A stretch of DNA of 64,000 nt from Bacteroidaceae bacterium HV4-6-C5C. GTDB taxonomy: Bacteria > Bacteroidota > Bacteroidia > Bacteroidales > Bacteroidaceae. Below, piece after piece: positions 36,839-45,262 of this stretch. Every line of letters starts with the position of its first letter. Position 1 is the stretch's first letter. The stretch covers positions 248,001 through 312,000 of the forward strand of contig VOIU01000001.1 in assembly GCA_007896885.1 (NCBI GenBank). The letters are read 5' to 3'. The position numbers and the translations under genes were made by a program. The notes under the pieces are model-generated. The model searched no databases. It saw nothing but the letters and a program-made list of their open reading frames with translations, and had not been told where the DNA came from.

Positions 36839-38794
36839 ATGAGAAACAGTTTAAAGACGATATTTATTACGGCACTTGCAGCCTCAGCATTTGCACAGTG
36901 CACACTCGCCCAAACAGCATGCAAAATACAATTCGATAGCTCGAAAGAAGTATCCGGTCAGAAGTTCGCCCTAAAAACAATTAATGCCGGTCTACCTGAT
37001 GATTGGAGCAACTACCAGTTTGTTGTCCTTGAATATAAATGCAGCACCGCCCAACGTTTCCAACTTGGCTTCACAACCAAAAGCGGTTATAATGAGCTGC
37101 GAATCATGTGCTATGTACCGAATGCCTGGAATAAATTAGCCATCCCCTTGAAGTATTTCACCGAACTTCCCGATCCAGCGGTGGACTTAGCAGCAACTTT
37201 CAACCACGCACGTTACACGGGTTGGATAAACTTAGGTGGAAAAAGAGGCCCTTTGCAAGAAGTAGATTCCATCGGTATACGTATGAGGAAGCCTATTCAC
37301 AACCCCACCATCGAGATTCGTTCCATTACATTGGCAAAGGAAGATCCGGGAGACGTTTACATGGGGGAATATCCTGCTGTTGATGAATTCGGACAATCAA
37401 ATCTAGTTGATTATCCGGCTAAAATCCATTCTTTGCAGCAACTTAAAAACGAATGGGCTATAGAAGACAATGAAGTAGTTAGCACAAAAGCCTATAACTA
37501 CTCCAAATTTGGAGGTTATAAGCAGAAGAAAGTCAAAGGGACAGGTTTCTTCCGCACCCAAAAGATTGGTGACCGTTGGTGGTTCGTCGATCCCGAAGGT
37601 TATTTGTTCTTATCCGTAGGAGTGGATTGTGTGAGCACGGGAAACGGCGGGAACGTACGCGATTTGGAAAAGCGTAATGGTATGTATAAAGAACTTCCCC
37701 CTGTCGACCTGATGAATAAATATGCCCCGAAGTATAGTCGAAACAACCAATTCCTTTCATTTGGTCTTTGGAACCTATACCGGAGATATGGTGATGAGTT
37801 TCCTCAGAAATCGACGGACTTGGTCTTCAAACGTATGGATAAGTGGGGGTTAAATACCATTGCAAACTGGTCAAGTTCAGAGATCATGAACATGAATAGG
37901 AAAGCCTTTTTAATACCATTGCGCGATCTTGGTATTGCACACGATTTAATGGGCCTCTGTGATGTTTATGAACCGGATTTCAAAGCAAATGTGGATAAAT
38001 CTCTATCGGAATTCGTTAAGCCTTATAAAAATAATCCGTGGCTGGTGGGTTACTTTATTGGGAACGAACCGGCTTGGCTAGGCGAAGAATCCCGTCTTTG
38101 CGGCTTAATTCTTGAAGGAAAAGATCGTCCGATAAGAACAGCTTTGAGCAACTACTTAAAAGAGAAAGGAGACACGCCCGATAACCGCAAGGCATTTGTA
38201 TTTTCCGTATTCCGGACTTTCTTAGTGACGACCAACCAGTTACTTAAGAAGCATGACCCCAATCATTTGAACCTGGGTATCCGCTTTGGCAATATACTGG
38301 CTTTAGATGAAGAGATACTGAAAATCTGTGGCGAGTCATTTGATGTTCTTAGCTTCAATTGCTACGATTTATATCCCAATACGCAAATGATGGACCGTGC
38401 CTTAAGAATAGCAAAGCTACCCATGATTATCGGTGAATATCATTTTGGTACCGTAGATAGAGGTATGGCACAGTCGTTATGGCAGGTGGATTCGCAGGAG
38501 CAACGCGGTGTAGCCTATCGTTATTATACCGAGAAAGCATACTCACACCCGGGTCTGATAGGAACAGGTTATTTCCAATGGTGCGACCAAGACTTAACGG
38601 GGCGTCGTGACGGTGAAAACTACAACTGCGGATTGATCGATGTCACAGATCGTCCTTATAAAGAGCAAGTAGAGGCTATGATGGAGACAGCCACGCGTTT
38701 GTACAAGATTCACTCGGGAGTTTTGAAACCGGTGAACCGTATGCCCGAGAATGCTCGCGGACATGAAGCCATTCCTGATATCTGGAATAAATAA
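36839..38794 (+). CDS. Secreted clan GH-A glycoside hydrolase (GH50-agarase-like)
   Basis: 651 residues with a signal peptide (MRNSLKTIFITALAASAFAQCTLAQ). An N-terminal beta-sandwich or carbohydrate-binding-like part covers about 25-165. The TIM barrel starts near 240 with the block IGDRWWFVDPEGYLFLSVGVDCV, which resembles beta-agarase-type GH50 and related GH-A enzymes. Acid/base Glu is in YFIGNEPAW near 405 and the nucleophile Glu in MIIGEYHFGT near 535, the expected beta-4/beta-7 pair. The true substrate is unknown. Having both catalytic residues suggests an active retaining enzyme. It lies 11 nt after the beta-helix gene and ends with a long hairpin, so the two enzymes form one unit. Confidence 0.78.
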   Translation: MRNSLKTIFITALAASAFAQCTLAQTACKIQFDSSKEVSGQKFALKTINAGLPDDWSNYQFVVLEYKCSTAQRFQLGFTTKSGYNELRIMCYVPNAWNKLAIPLKYFTELPDPAVDLAATFNHARYTGWINLGGKRGPLQEVDSIGIRMRKPIHNPTIEIRSITLAKEDPGDVYMGEYPAVDEFGQSNLVDYPAKIHSLQQLKNEWAIEDNEVVSTKAYNYSKFGGYKQKKVKGTGFFRTQKIGDRWWFVDPEGYLFLSVGVDCVSTGNGGNVRDLEKRNGMYKELPPVDLMNKYAPKYSRNNQFLSFGLWNLYRRYGDEFPQKSTDLVFKRMDKWGLNTIANWSSSEIMNMNRKAFLIPLRDLGIAHDLMGLCDVYEPDFKANVDKSLSEFVKPYKNNPWLVGYFIGNEPAWLGEESRLCGLILEGKDRPIRTALSNYLKEKGDTPDNRKAFVFSVFRTFLVTTNQLLKKHDPNHLNLGIRFGNILALDEEILKICGESFDVLSFNCYDLYPNTQMMDRALRIAKLPMIIGEYHFGTVDRGMAQSLWQVDSQEQRGVAYRYYTEKAYSHPGLIGTGYFQWCDQDLTGRRDGENYNCGLIDVTDRPYKEQVEAMMETATRLYKIHSGVLKPVNRMPENARGHEAIPDIWNK

Positions 38795-38808
38795 ATGAAA
38801 AAAGAGAA

Positions 38809-38860
38809 AAGGTAACAATATCCTTTTTTAGTATAAAGGAATTATTGTTACCTTCTTTTT
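38809..38860 (+). terminator. Terminator at the end of the polysaccharide locus
   Basis: AAGGTAACAATA...TCCTT pairs with AAGGA...TTATTGTTACCTT (two-base bulge), followed by a T-run. Confidence 0.85.
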
Positions 38861-38973
38861 ATATCTTACAATTCGATTCGCCCGGTATTATACAGAGTCA
38901 AAAGACCGGAGCTCCTCCTATTTTTCTGATAACCGCAAGCGGTAAAAAATCGGTTTTAGTTACCTTAGAGTGC

Positions 38974-39591
38974 TTATTGCTGCACGTAATCCAATTTAAT
39001 AACGACTACTCTGATATTCTGATCTTTCTTATCTGTAGCTACTTTAGCGATATGCCAGTCGCCGGGAAAGAAAAGGAAGAACTGCTTCGGAGTGGAGTCA
39101 TGAAAAGATGTTTTAGCCGGATCATAATCATAATGGATCACATCTTTTTTCTCACTGTACTCACAATTGGCTTTAGAAGAAGCATGATCGAGCAAAGCAA
39201 AACGTTCGGTACCCTTTACCACATATTGCAAATCGATATGCTTACGGTGTGACTCCGATGTTCTCTTTGCCAAAGGTTCGTTCGCCCCGTCTTCCACCGA
39301 AACAACCAGTGATGTTCCGTCTATAGGATATTTACCGGCTGCTATTGATTTCAAATTGTGTGAAGCCAGCCAACTAAATGCAGCGTTCCATTGTGCCGTG
39401 TTTGCTTCATACTGGGTCTTAAACTCCGACAGATTGGTAGATGAATGAGGTTTGGCTTTGAAACCTCCGTTCCATACACCCGATTTTACCCATTGTTCCA
39501 AAGGATTCTCCCCTGTCTTTCCTGTAGCTTGTACAGGCATACAAATGATTAGCGTAATAACCGCCATCAGTAATATCCGAATAGATTTCAT
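38974..39591 (-). CDS. Secreted YhcH/YjgK/YiaL (DUF386) protein
   Basis: 205 residues with an N-terminal signal peptide (MKSIRILLMAVITLIICMPVQA). The DUF386 cupin follows: RTSESHRKHIDLQYVVKGTERFAL carries the His/Glu metal-binding cluster and FFLFFPGDWHIAKVA the second His. The family includes E. coli EbgC and TabA and is thought to act on free sugars or sugar acids, as mutarotase, isomerase or similar. Most members are cytoplasmic; this one is exported. It is convergent with the polysaccharide locus and may process its products in the periplasm. An open frame of 50 codons upstream of the ATG was rejected because it crosses the promoter. Confidence 0.88.
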   Translation of the reverse strand: MKSIRILLMAVITLIICMPVQATGKTGENPLEQWVKSGVWNGGFKAKPHSSTNLSEFKTQYEANTAQWNAAFSWLASHNLKSIAAGKYPIDGTSLVVSVEDGANEPLAKRTSESHRKHIDLQYVVKGTERFALLDHASSKANCEYSEKKDVIHYDYDPAKTSFHDSTPKQFFLFFPGDWHIAKVATDKKDQNIRVVVIKLDYVQQ

Positions 39592-39622
39592 CTTAATTTC
39601 CTTATATGATAAATAGTGGATG

Positions 39623-39630
39623 CAAAGATA
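39623..39630 (-). promoter_or_regulatory. -7 box of the YhcH-like gene
   Basis: The minus strand reads TATCTTTG, an exact match, 31 nt before the ATG. Confidence 0.6.
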
Positions 39631-39666
39631 ATAAAGATTACTAAAATCGAGTCTAACAAAAATATA

Positions 39667-39674
39667 TACCTTTG
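39667..39674 (+). promoter_or_regulatory. -7 box of the hemW-lysO operon
   Basis: TACCTTTG, an exact match, 20 nt before the hemW ATG. It is back to back with the box at 39623-39630. Confidence 0.6.
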
Positions 39675-39694
39675 TCGAAAAATAAACAGAAGCT

Positions 39695-40828
39695 ATGGCC
39701 GGTATATACATCCATATCCCCTTTTGCAAAACCAGATGCATCTATTGTGATTTCTACTCCACCATCCGATTAAAGTCGACATCCGAATTCATCCATGCTT
39801 TATGCCGGGAACTGGAACAGAGAAAGAATTACTTATCGGGTGAGAAAATCGAAACGATTTATTTCGGTGGGGGCACTCCATCTCAACTGTCGCAAGATGA
39901 GTTCCAACAGGTATTCGATACTATAGGAAAATACTATGATATAGCAAGTCTTGAAGAGGTCACTCTTGAAGCCAACCCCGATGATCTGAGTTTGGAATAT
40001 GTCCACAGTCTCAGGCAATTGCCTTTCAATAGAATAAGTATAGGCATACAGACGTTTCAAGATAATACACTGAAGCTACTTAAACGTCGACATAGCGGAC
40101 AAGAAGCCATTGAGGCGGTAAAAAGATGCAGAGAGAACGGCTTTAACAATATCAGCATCGATTTAATTTACGGACTTCCGGGAGAAACCGAATCAACATG
40201 GGAAAAAGACTTGATGCAAGCCGTCGAAGTAAATGTGGAACATATTTCCGCTTATCACCTGACTTACGAAAAGGGCACTCCTTTATATAAAATGTTGCAA
40301 CAAAGCCGGGTTAAGGAAGTCGACGAGAACCGCAGCATCCATTTTTTCTCTACCTTAATAGATACGCTTCGCAAAGCGGGTTATGAACACTATGAGATTT
40401 CCAATTTTTGTAAACCGGGGAAAGAATCCCGGCATAACACTTCCTATTGGAAAGGAATCCCTTATCTGGGATGCGGACCGTCGGCACACTCATTCAACGG
40501 GCATTCACGCGAATGGAATAAAGCGTCCTTGACGGACTATCTTTTATCTGCCGAGACAGGAAAACGATTGTACGAGATAGAAGAACTGGATCTTTACACT
40601 AGATATAATGAAAAGATTATCACGGGACTACGGACAAAGTGGGGAATCTCATTGAAGGATATTGAAGGAGAATTCGGGGAAGAGCTGGCATCATATTGCA
40701 CAAAGCAAGCGGAAAAATACATCCATAATGGTACATTAAAGTTAGAGGATAGTCGCTTAAAACTCACCCAAGATGGTATTTTTGTATCTGATGGCATTAT
40801 GAGTGACTTACTCTTTATTGAAGATTGA
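39695..40828 (+). CDS. hemW: Radical SAM heme chaperone HemW
   Basis: 377 residues, often annotated as oxygen-independent coproporphyrinogen III oxidase. IHIPFCKTRCIYCDFYS carries the Cys-x3-Cys-x2-Cys motif at residues 10-17, YFGGGTPSQL follows, and SIGIQTFQDNTLKLLKRRHS is the SAM-binding part. The C-terminal HemW region contains YEISNFCKPGKESRHNTSYW. The extra Cys after CxxxCxxC that marks true HemN is absent here (motif ends CDF), which favours HemW. The first gene of an operon with the lysine exporter, four nt upstream of it. Bacteroides cannot make heme de novo but uses it, so a chaperone makes sense. Confidence 0.92.
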   Translation: MAGIYIHIPFCKTRCIYCDFYSTIRLKSTSEFIHALCRELEQRKNYLSGEKIETIYFGGGTPSQLSQDEFQQVFDTIGKYYDIASLEEVTLEANPDDLSLEYVHSLRQLPFNRISIGIQTFQDNTLKLLKRRHSGQEAIEAVKRCRENGFNNISIDLIYGLPGETESTWEKDLMQAVEVNVEHISAYHLTYEKGTPLYKMLQQSRVKEVDENRSIHFFSTLIDTLRKAGYEHYEISNFCKPGKESRHNTSYWKGIPYLGCGPSAHSFNGHSREWNKASLTDYLLSAETGKRLYEIEELDLYTRYNEKIITGLRTKWGISLKDIEGEFGEELASYCTKQAEKYIHNGTLKLEDSRLKLTQDGIFVSDGIMSDLLFIED

Positions 40829-40832
40829 ATTT

Positions 40833-41132
40833 ATGTTTGTCGTTACTATCTTATCACTTTTAGTCACCGGAGTTGTATCGGGTTATTTATTACGCCACAA
40901 GAATCTCCGATTTGTACAGTGGGGTATCAAACTGTTCATTTGGGGATTACTGTTCCTGCTGGGGATAGAAGTCGGAGGCAACCCGAACATCATCAAAGGA
41001 TTGTACACCATAGGAGCGGAAGCCATCATCATAACTTTATTCGCTATTCTGGGAAGCTGTGTAGCCGCGTGGGGACTTTGGACTTTCATTGTTCGGACTA
41101 ACAAACAAAAAGGAGGTAGCCATGAAGGGTAG
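40833..41132 (+). CDS. LysO family lysine exporter, N-terminal subunit
   Basis: 99 residues with three hydrophobic helices (FVVTILSLLVTGVVSGYLL, FIWGLLFLLGIEVG, AIIITLFAILGSCVAAWGL). This corresponds to the first part (about 100 residues) of the E. coli YbjE/LysO protein, which exports L-lysine and its analogues. The GTG ten codons upstream (40803), inside hemW, was rejected. The gene overlaps the next by 11 bases in another frame, so the two halves are separate proteins. It starts four nt after hemW. Confidence 0.82.
   Translation: MFVVTILSLLVTGVVSGYLLRHKNLRFVQWGIKLFIWGLLFLLGIEVGGNPNIIKGLYTIGAEAIIITLFAILGSCVAAWGLWTFIVRTNKQKGGSHEG
41111..41116 (+). promoter_or_regulatory. Strong ribosome-binding site for the second LysO gene
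   Basis: AGGAGG five bases before the ATG at 41122. Such a full Shine-Dalgarno is rare in Bacteroides and decides this start. It lies inside the first LysO gene. Confidence 0.8.
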
Positions 41133-41724
41133 TCTGATCATCATTGGCTTTTTCATTTCGGGCATACTTGTCGGCTATTTCAAGCTGATTGCTCCGGAAA
41201 CGATGGATTCGCACTTAAGCTTCTACATATTGTGTGGACTGATGTTTTTCGTCGGTATGAGTGTAGGATGTGATACCAAGACACTCCTCAGTCTTAGGAA
41301 GCTGGATCCACGGATTATGCTGTTACCTTTTGCCACTATACTCGGCACTCTGGCGGGATGCACTGTTGCAGCCGTACTTTTGCCCAGACTCAACCTTACA
41401 GATTGTTATGCCGTTGGCTCCGGACTTGGTTACTATTCACTTTCGAGCATTATTATTACCCAATACAAAGGTGCCGAATTGGGCACAATAGCATTAGTAA
41501 GTAACATACTACGAGAGATAATAGCACTTCTAGCCGCCCCACTCCTATTCCGATGGTTCGGAAGACTTGCTCCTATATCGACAGGAGGTGCAACAACAAT
41601 GGATACCACGCTGCCTATCATTACAAACGTCTGTGGTAAAGACTTTGTGATCGTGTCCATATTCCATGGATGCATTACCGACTTCTCGGTAACTTTTTTA
41701 GTTACATTATTTTGCATGATATAA
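41122..41724 (+). CDS. LysO family lysine exporter, C-terminal subunit
   Basis: 200 residues with about five or six transmembrane segments. GFFISGILVGYFKLIAPE, CGLMFFVGMSVG, GLGYYSLSSIIITQYKGAELGTIALVSNILREI and TTMDTTLPIITNVCGKDFVIVSIFHGCITDF are conserved in the LysO C-terminal domain, including the charged residues inside helices that move lysine. Together with the preceding 99-residue gene it equals the about 300-residue E. coli LysO. Both halves are intact, with separate start signals. The first 11 bases overlap the upstream gene. Confidence 0.85.
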   Translation: MKGSLIIIGFFISGILVGYFKLIAPETMDSHLSFYILCGLMFFVGMSVGCDTKTLLSLRKLDPRIMLLPFATILGTLAGCTVAAVLLPRLNLTDCYAVGSGLGYYSLSSIIITQYKGAELGTIALVSNILREIIALLAAPLLFRWFGRLAPISTGGATTMDTTLPIITNVCGKDFVIVSIFHGCITDFSVTFLVTLFCMI

Positions 41725-41839
41725 AAATCAAATAGACACAATAATAAAACTATTAGCAATATTATGTCATTATAAAAGGAATAATAGCATCATTTATTAA
41801 ACCACAAAAACAAATACAAGACATAATAACATCATAAAA

Positions 41840-41922
41840 TTGATATAGATCAATAAATGAAGGTTTACTATGCAGTTTTTCTCCATTTTATATATATGTT
41901 ATAAAACATACTCATATCTTTG
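41840..41922 (+). promoter_or_regulatory. Promoter of small secreted protein 1 with FNR-type site
   Basis: TTGAT-ATAG-ATCAA (41840-41853) is an exact match to the FNR/Crp-Fnr consensus. Next is TATGTT-ATAA-AACATA (41895-41910), then the -7 box TATCTTTG (41915-41922). The same three elements occur at identical spacing before the paralogue (50000-50082). About 107 nt of leader follows to the ATG. The gap 41725-42028 has no gene. Confidence 0.7.
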
Positions 41923-42028
41923 TTTCAGGTAAAAAGATAAGGATAAGCATTTAAGCTTTTTGTTTTCAGTAGGTATTAGATTTTTTATAAAAGAATTTGT
42001 TTTTAGGTATAACAAAAAAGTAGGTATT

Positions 42029-42382
42029 ATGAAACGTTTAGGATTAACATTAGTGGCAGCAGTCTGTCTGACTGCTACAACATTCGCAGCAGGAAACCAA
42101 CCTACTACAGAAAAATGGGATGGAAATATCAATGTCAGCAGACTTGGTAAATTTTTAAAGTTGTCTTCCGATCAACATGAAGAAGTAACTGACATTTGCG
42201 AATATTTCAGTGCACAGATGCAGCGTGTTGCATCTTCTAAAACGAACAAAGATGAATTACTTCATAAAGCAGTTTACGGTAATTTAAAGTTGATGAAGAA
42301 AACGCTGACCGACGATCAGTATTCGGAATATGCCAAAGTATTGAATATCACATTACAAAATAAAGGTATCGAAGTGAAGTAA
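42029..42382 (+). CDS. Small secreted helical protein, copy 1 (LTxxQ-like), function unknown
   Basis: 117 residues. The signal peptide is MKRLGLTLVAAVCLTATTFA, cleaved before AGNQ. The mature protein is about 97 residues, predicted mostly helical. It has KLSSDQ and TLTDDQ segments that resemble the LTxxQ motif of periplasmic CpxP/Spy chaperones; this is only a weak likeness. It is 83 percent identical (97 of 117) to the gene at 50177-50530, with the same promoter. An upstream start (41960) was rejected; it would lie in the leader. Expression is probably controlled by a Crp/Fnr-type regulator. The stop codon is in the tetraloop of its own terminator hairpin. Confidence 0.8.
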   Translation: MKRLGLTLVAAVCLTATTFAAGNQPTTEKWDGNINVSRLGKFLKLSSDQHEEVTDICEYFSAQMQRVASSKTNKDELLHKAVYGNLKLMKKTLTDDQYSEYAKVLNITLQNKGIEVK

Positions 42383-42400
42383 TTCACTTCAATACCTTTT
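42362..42400 (+). terminator. Terminator overlapping the 3' codons of copy 1
   Basis: Arms 42362-42378 and 42383-42399 (17 nt, one mismatch) close on the loop GTAA (42379-42382), a GNRA-type tetraloop that contains the TAA stop. A short T-run follows. Confidence 0.85.
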
Positions 42401-42851
42401 CTCTTTTCTATCTTTTCAGTTTATAGCGGCACTCACCACATTTCATTCTTGGAAGTAAATCCAAGTTCATTTGCTGTCTCTAAAGCTTATTTCACTCTAA
42501 ACAGAAACAATCATGAGCTTATGCGTTGTTGATGTACATGAAGACACTAACCCATAGAGCCTTCTTCAACCTTTCTCATTCCTAGCAAGTTAGGGCAATC
42601 TCTTTCTTACAATCACACGCGCGCTTCCGCGACATTAAAACTGTGATTCTAACATGCTTCATAGTGAAGCAAATTCCATATTAGAATAATTTTTCCGTTT
42701 ATTCGCTTTCATTGTAACATGGCTCATTATGAAACAGAACCTCCGAATCAGCAGAATTTCGTCAAGAGCAGATTTACGAAAGATTAACAAAGAAAGATTA
42801 TCTCGCACTATTCTCATTAAACGCAATCTTCCAACTGCCTTGATTCTCCCT

Positions 42852-42939
42852 AAAAGATGGTTGGTTTTACACAAACAGATGGTGAGTTGCCTCCCAAAAC
42901 ATGGTTAGTTTTACTCTACATGATGGTATGTTTTACCCA
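42852..42939. repeat. Array of four 22-bp units, diverged relative of the 8430 array
   Basis: Units start at 42852, 42874, 42896 and 42918. ATGGT sits at the same offset in each, and GTT at offset 12 in each; three of four continue TTAC. Unit 2 starts AACAGATGGTGAGTT, linking it to the AACAGATGGTCTGTT family. The 750-nt gap 42383-43132 also holds an inverted repeat TGCTTCA-tag-TGAAGCA (42655-42671) and a terminator; the rest shows no gene. Confidence 0.8.
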
Positions 42940-42982
42940 ATAACATTAAATGTTATTTCATTTACAATAGTTGATATGAAAA

Positions 42983-43012
42983 AAAGGGAAGAATTTCTCA
43001 TTCCTTCCCTTT
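42983..43012 (-). terminator. Terminator of the GH97 gene
   Basis: AAAGGGAAG (42983-42991) and CTTCCCTTT (43004-43012). On the minus strand the hairpin is followed by a T-run. It lies about 120 nt after the GH97 stop. Confidence 0.65.
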
Positions 43013-43132
43013 AAGTACTTCTCTCCCAAATTGAAATCAGGATTATACTTACAAAGATAACACATTCGGGGGCGAAATCAAAGCGTTCCGAGGGTTATTT
43101 TCGGGTAAATCTTTGCGACTATCATCAAGCAA

Positions 43133-45232
43133 TCATTTTATACTGATAGCTACTCCACCACCGGGAGCTAATTTCTGTTTCAGCTTGGTCTGTGAAGTGA
43201 CCATCACTTTCTTTATGGTATAACTTTGGGGATGGGTATTCCAACCGGCATCGGCACCATCGGCATAAATAGTAGCAGCATACTTTTTCCCTTTAGGTAA
43301 GAAGCTTAAATCAATTGTCGCAACACGCGAATTCTCATCTGTAATACCTCCAATATACCATTCAAGCTTTCCTTTTGCCTTGCGGGCTATCGTGACATAA
43401 TCTCCCGGCTCGGCTTCAAGTATGTAACTATCATCCCAATCAACCGCCACATCTTTAATGAACTGAAAAGCGTCAGCAAACTTTTTATAGTTCTCCGGCA
43501 GGTCGGCTGCCATTTGTAAAGGAGAATACATCGTCACGTACAACGCCAACTGTTTCACCAACGTAGTGCTCAACTTCGCTTTATTATTACCATAGACCGA
43601 CAAATCGCCCTGAAAGATACCGGGAGTATAATCCATCGGGCCACCCATTAAGCGGGTAAAAGGCAGGATAGTGGTATGGTCGGGTGAATTGCCATTAAAG
43701 GACTCAAACTCCGTACCACGAGCAGATTCCTGAGCAAGCCAGTTGGGATAAGTCCGGCAAAGTCCTGTCGGACGAACTGCCTCATGAGAGTCGATCATGA
43801 TCTTATATTTGGCAGCCGTTTGCGCCACATAGTTATAATGATTCACCATCCACTGTCCATCGTGATATTCGCTACGAGGTATAATGGGTCCTACATATCC
43901 GGTTTTCACGGCATTATATCCATTATCTACCATGAATTGGAAAGCATCATTCAGTTGTCGTTCATAACTGATTACCGAAGAGGTCGTTTCATGGTGCATA
44001 ATAATCTTTACTCCTTTAGCCTCAGCATAACGATGCAGCTCTTGTACATCAAAATCGGGATAGGCTTTTGTGAAACTGTAAATCTGATCTTTAACGTATG
44101 CTGAATTGTCTTCCCAACCTTCATTCCAGCCTTCCACCAAAACAGCATCAAAACCATTCTCAGCTGCAAAATCAATATACTCTTTCACATGCGCAGTGTT
44201 AGCTCCATGGTGACCGTTCGGTTTTAGTTTTGTATAGTCAGTCTTTCCGATAATCACATCCTGATTGTCAGAGTAAGCCCAAGTCGATCCTGCACCTATG
44301 AAATATTCCCACCACACTCCAATATATTTGGTAGGCTTTATCCATGAGGTATCTTTGATGACGCAAGGGTCATTCAGATTAAGAATAAGATTTGAAGCCA
44401 GAATATTGCGTGCATCGTCACTCACCACAATTGTTCTCCAAGGAGTCACAGATCCGGTCTGTATATACCCTTTGTTTCCATTTTTATCAGGAGTAAGGTG
44501 TGCACTCAAACAAAAAGTACGATCATCTACATTCAGCGCCATTGCAGGGAAGTTTACCAATGCCGCTTCATGGATATTGACATAAAGCCCTTCAGGGGTT
44601 TTCAGCATCAATGGAGTCTGCACAGCCAGGTTTGCCGCAGGTGCTTTAGCGGCAAGAGGCTCCTTGCGAACATGATCTATGAGCCCCGAAATCTCTGATA
44701 AACGTGAAGTGGTCACGGGAAACTCATTCGTATCATAATCGGCAGGAATCCAGAATGCTTTATCATCACCTGTCAAACGAAACTCTGTCAGTTCTTCCTT
44801 GATGATAAAATGACGGAGGTTGTCCTGAACAGGGAACTCATATCTGAACCCCAGACCGTCATTAAATAAGCGGAAACGGATGTTGAGCAACCGTCCGGTG
44901 GACTTTTGCCGCAAGCAAACCAACATTTGATTATGGTGGTCGCGAATCGTTTTATATTGTCCCCACACCGGAGTCCAAGTCTCGTTGTAAGTGTCAAACG
45001 ATGAGTTTACCACCTCAAAATTATCGGATAAAGAAATAGTCGGATTAAGTCGGAAGCCCATTTTACTCTCGGTTACCACAGCTTTGCCTTTATAATCGAG
45101 GCAGTAAACAGGTGAGCCACCTCCATCCAACTTAAAATTAAGGACTATATTATTGTCCGGGGATTTTAGACTTTGAGCCATTAACGTTGCTCCTACTACA
45201 ATAAAGAGAAATGAAGTTATAAACTTTTTCAC
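43133..45232 (-). CDS. GH97 family glycoside hydrolase, SusB-like
   Basis: 699 residues with a signal peptide (MKKFITSFLFIVVGATLMAQ). GH97 enzymes have an N-terminal beta-sandwich, a TIM barrel and a C-terminal beta domain, all present in length. Marks include the barrel blocks DAVLVEGWNEGWE, MHHETTSSVISYERQ, NAVKTGYVGPIIPR and DSHEAVRPTGLCRTYPNW. The Glu residues in HHET and SHEA fit the inverting SusB-type alpha-glucosidase, as opposed to the Asp nucleophile of the retaining alpha-galactosidases. Calcium is normally needed. The start codon is GTG (no ATG near). It follows the DUF4838 gene by 30 nt, with the same direction, so both probably act on one glycan; no susC/D is beside them. Confidence 0.88.
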   Translation of the reverse strand: MKKFITSFLFIVVGATLMAQSLKSPDNNIVLNFKLDGGGSPVYCLDYKGKAVVTESKMGFRLNPTISLSDNFEVVNSSFDTYNETWTPVWGQYKTIRDHHNQMLVCLRQKSTGRLLNIRFRLFNDGLGFRYEFPVQDNLRHFIIKEELTEFRLTGDDKAFWIPADYDTNEFPVTTSRLSEISGLIDHVRKEPLAAKAPAANLAVQTPLMLKTPEGLYVNIHEAALVNFPAMALNVDDRTFCLSAHLTPDKNGNKGYIQTGSVTPWRTIVVSDDARNILASNLILNLNDPCVIKDTSWIKPTKYIGVWWEYFIGAGSTWAYSDNQDVIIGKTDYTKLKPNGHHGANTAHVKEYIDFAAENGFDAVLVEGWNEGWEDNSAYVKDQIYSFTKAYPDFDVQELHRYAEAKGVKIIMHHETTSSVISYERQLNDAFQFMVDNGYNAVKTGYVGPIIPRSEYHDGQWMVNHYNYVAQTAAKYKIMIDSHEAVRPTGLCRTYPNWLAQESARGTEFESFNGNSPDHTTILPFTRLMGGPMDYTPGIFQGDLSVYGNNKAKLSTTLVKQLALYVTMYSPLQMAADLPENYKKFADAFQFIKDVAVDWDDSYILEAEPGDYVTIARKAKGKLEWYIGGITDENSRVATIDLSFLPKGKKYAATIYADGADAGWNTHPQSYTIKKVMVTSQTKLKQKLAPGGGVAISIK

Positions 45233-45262
45233 TGTTGCTTATATTTAAATTTTCTGATTCAA

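Noticed and set aside
38845..39252. 135-residue plus-strand open frame
   Set aside because: Shadow of the YhcH-like gene on the other strand; it has no family features and no promoter.
40833..41724. Frameshift in a single lysO gene
   Set aside because: The second gene has its own perfect Shine-Dalgarno and ATG, and the first ends normally, so two genuine genes are more likely.
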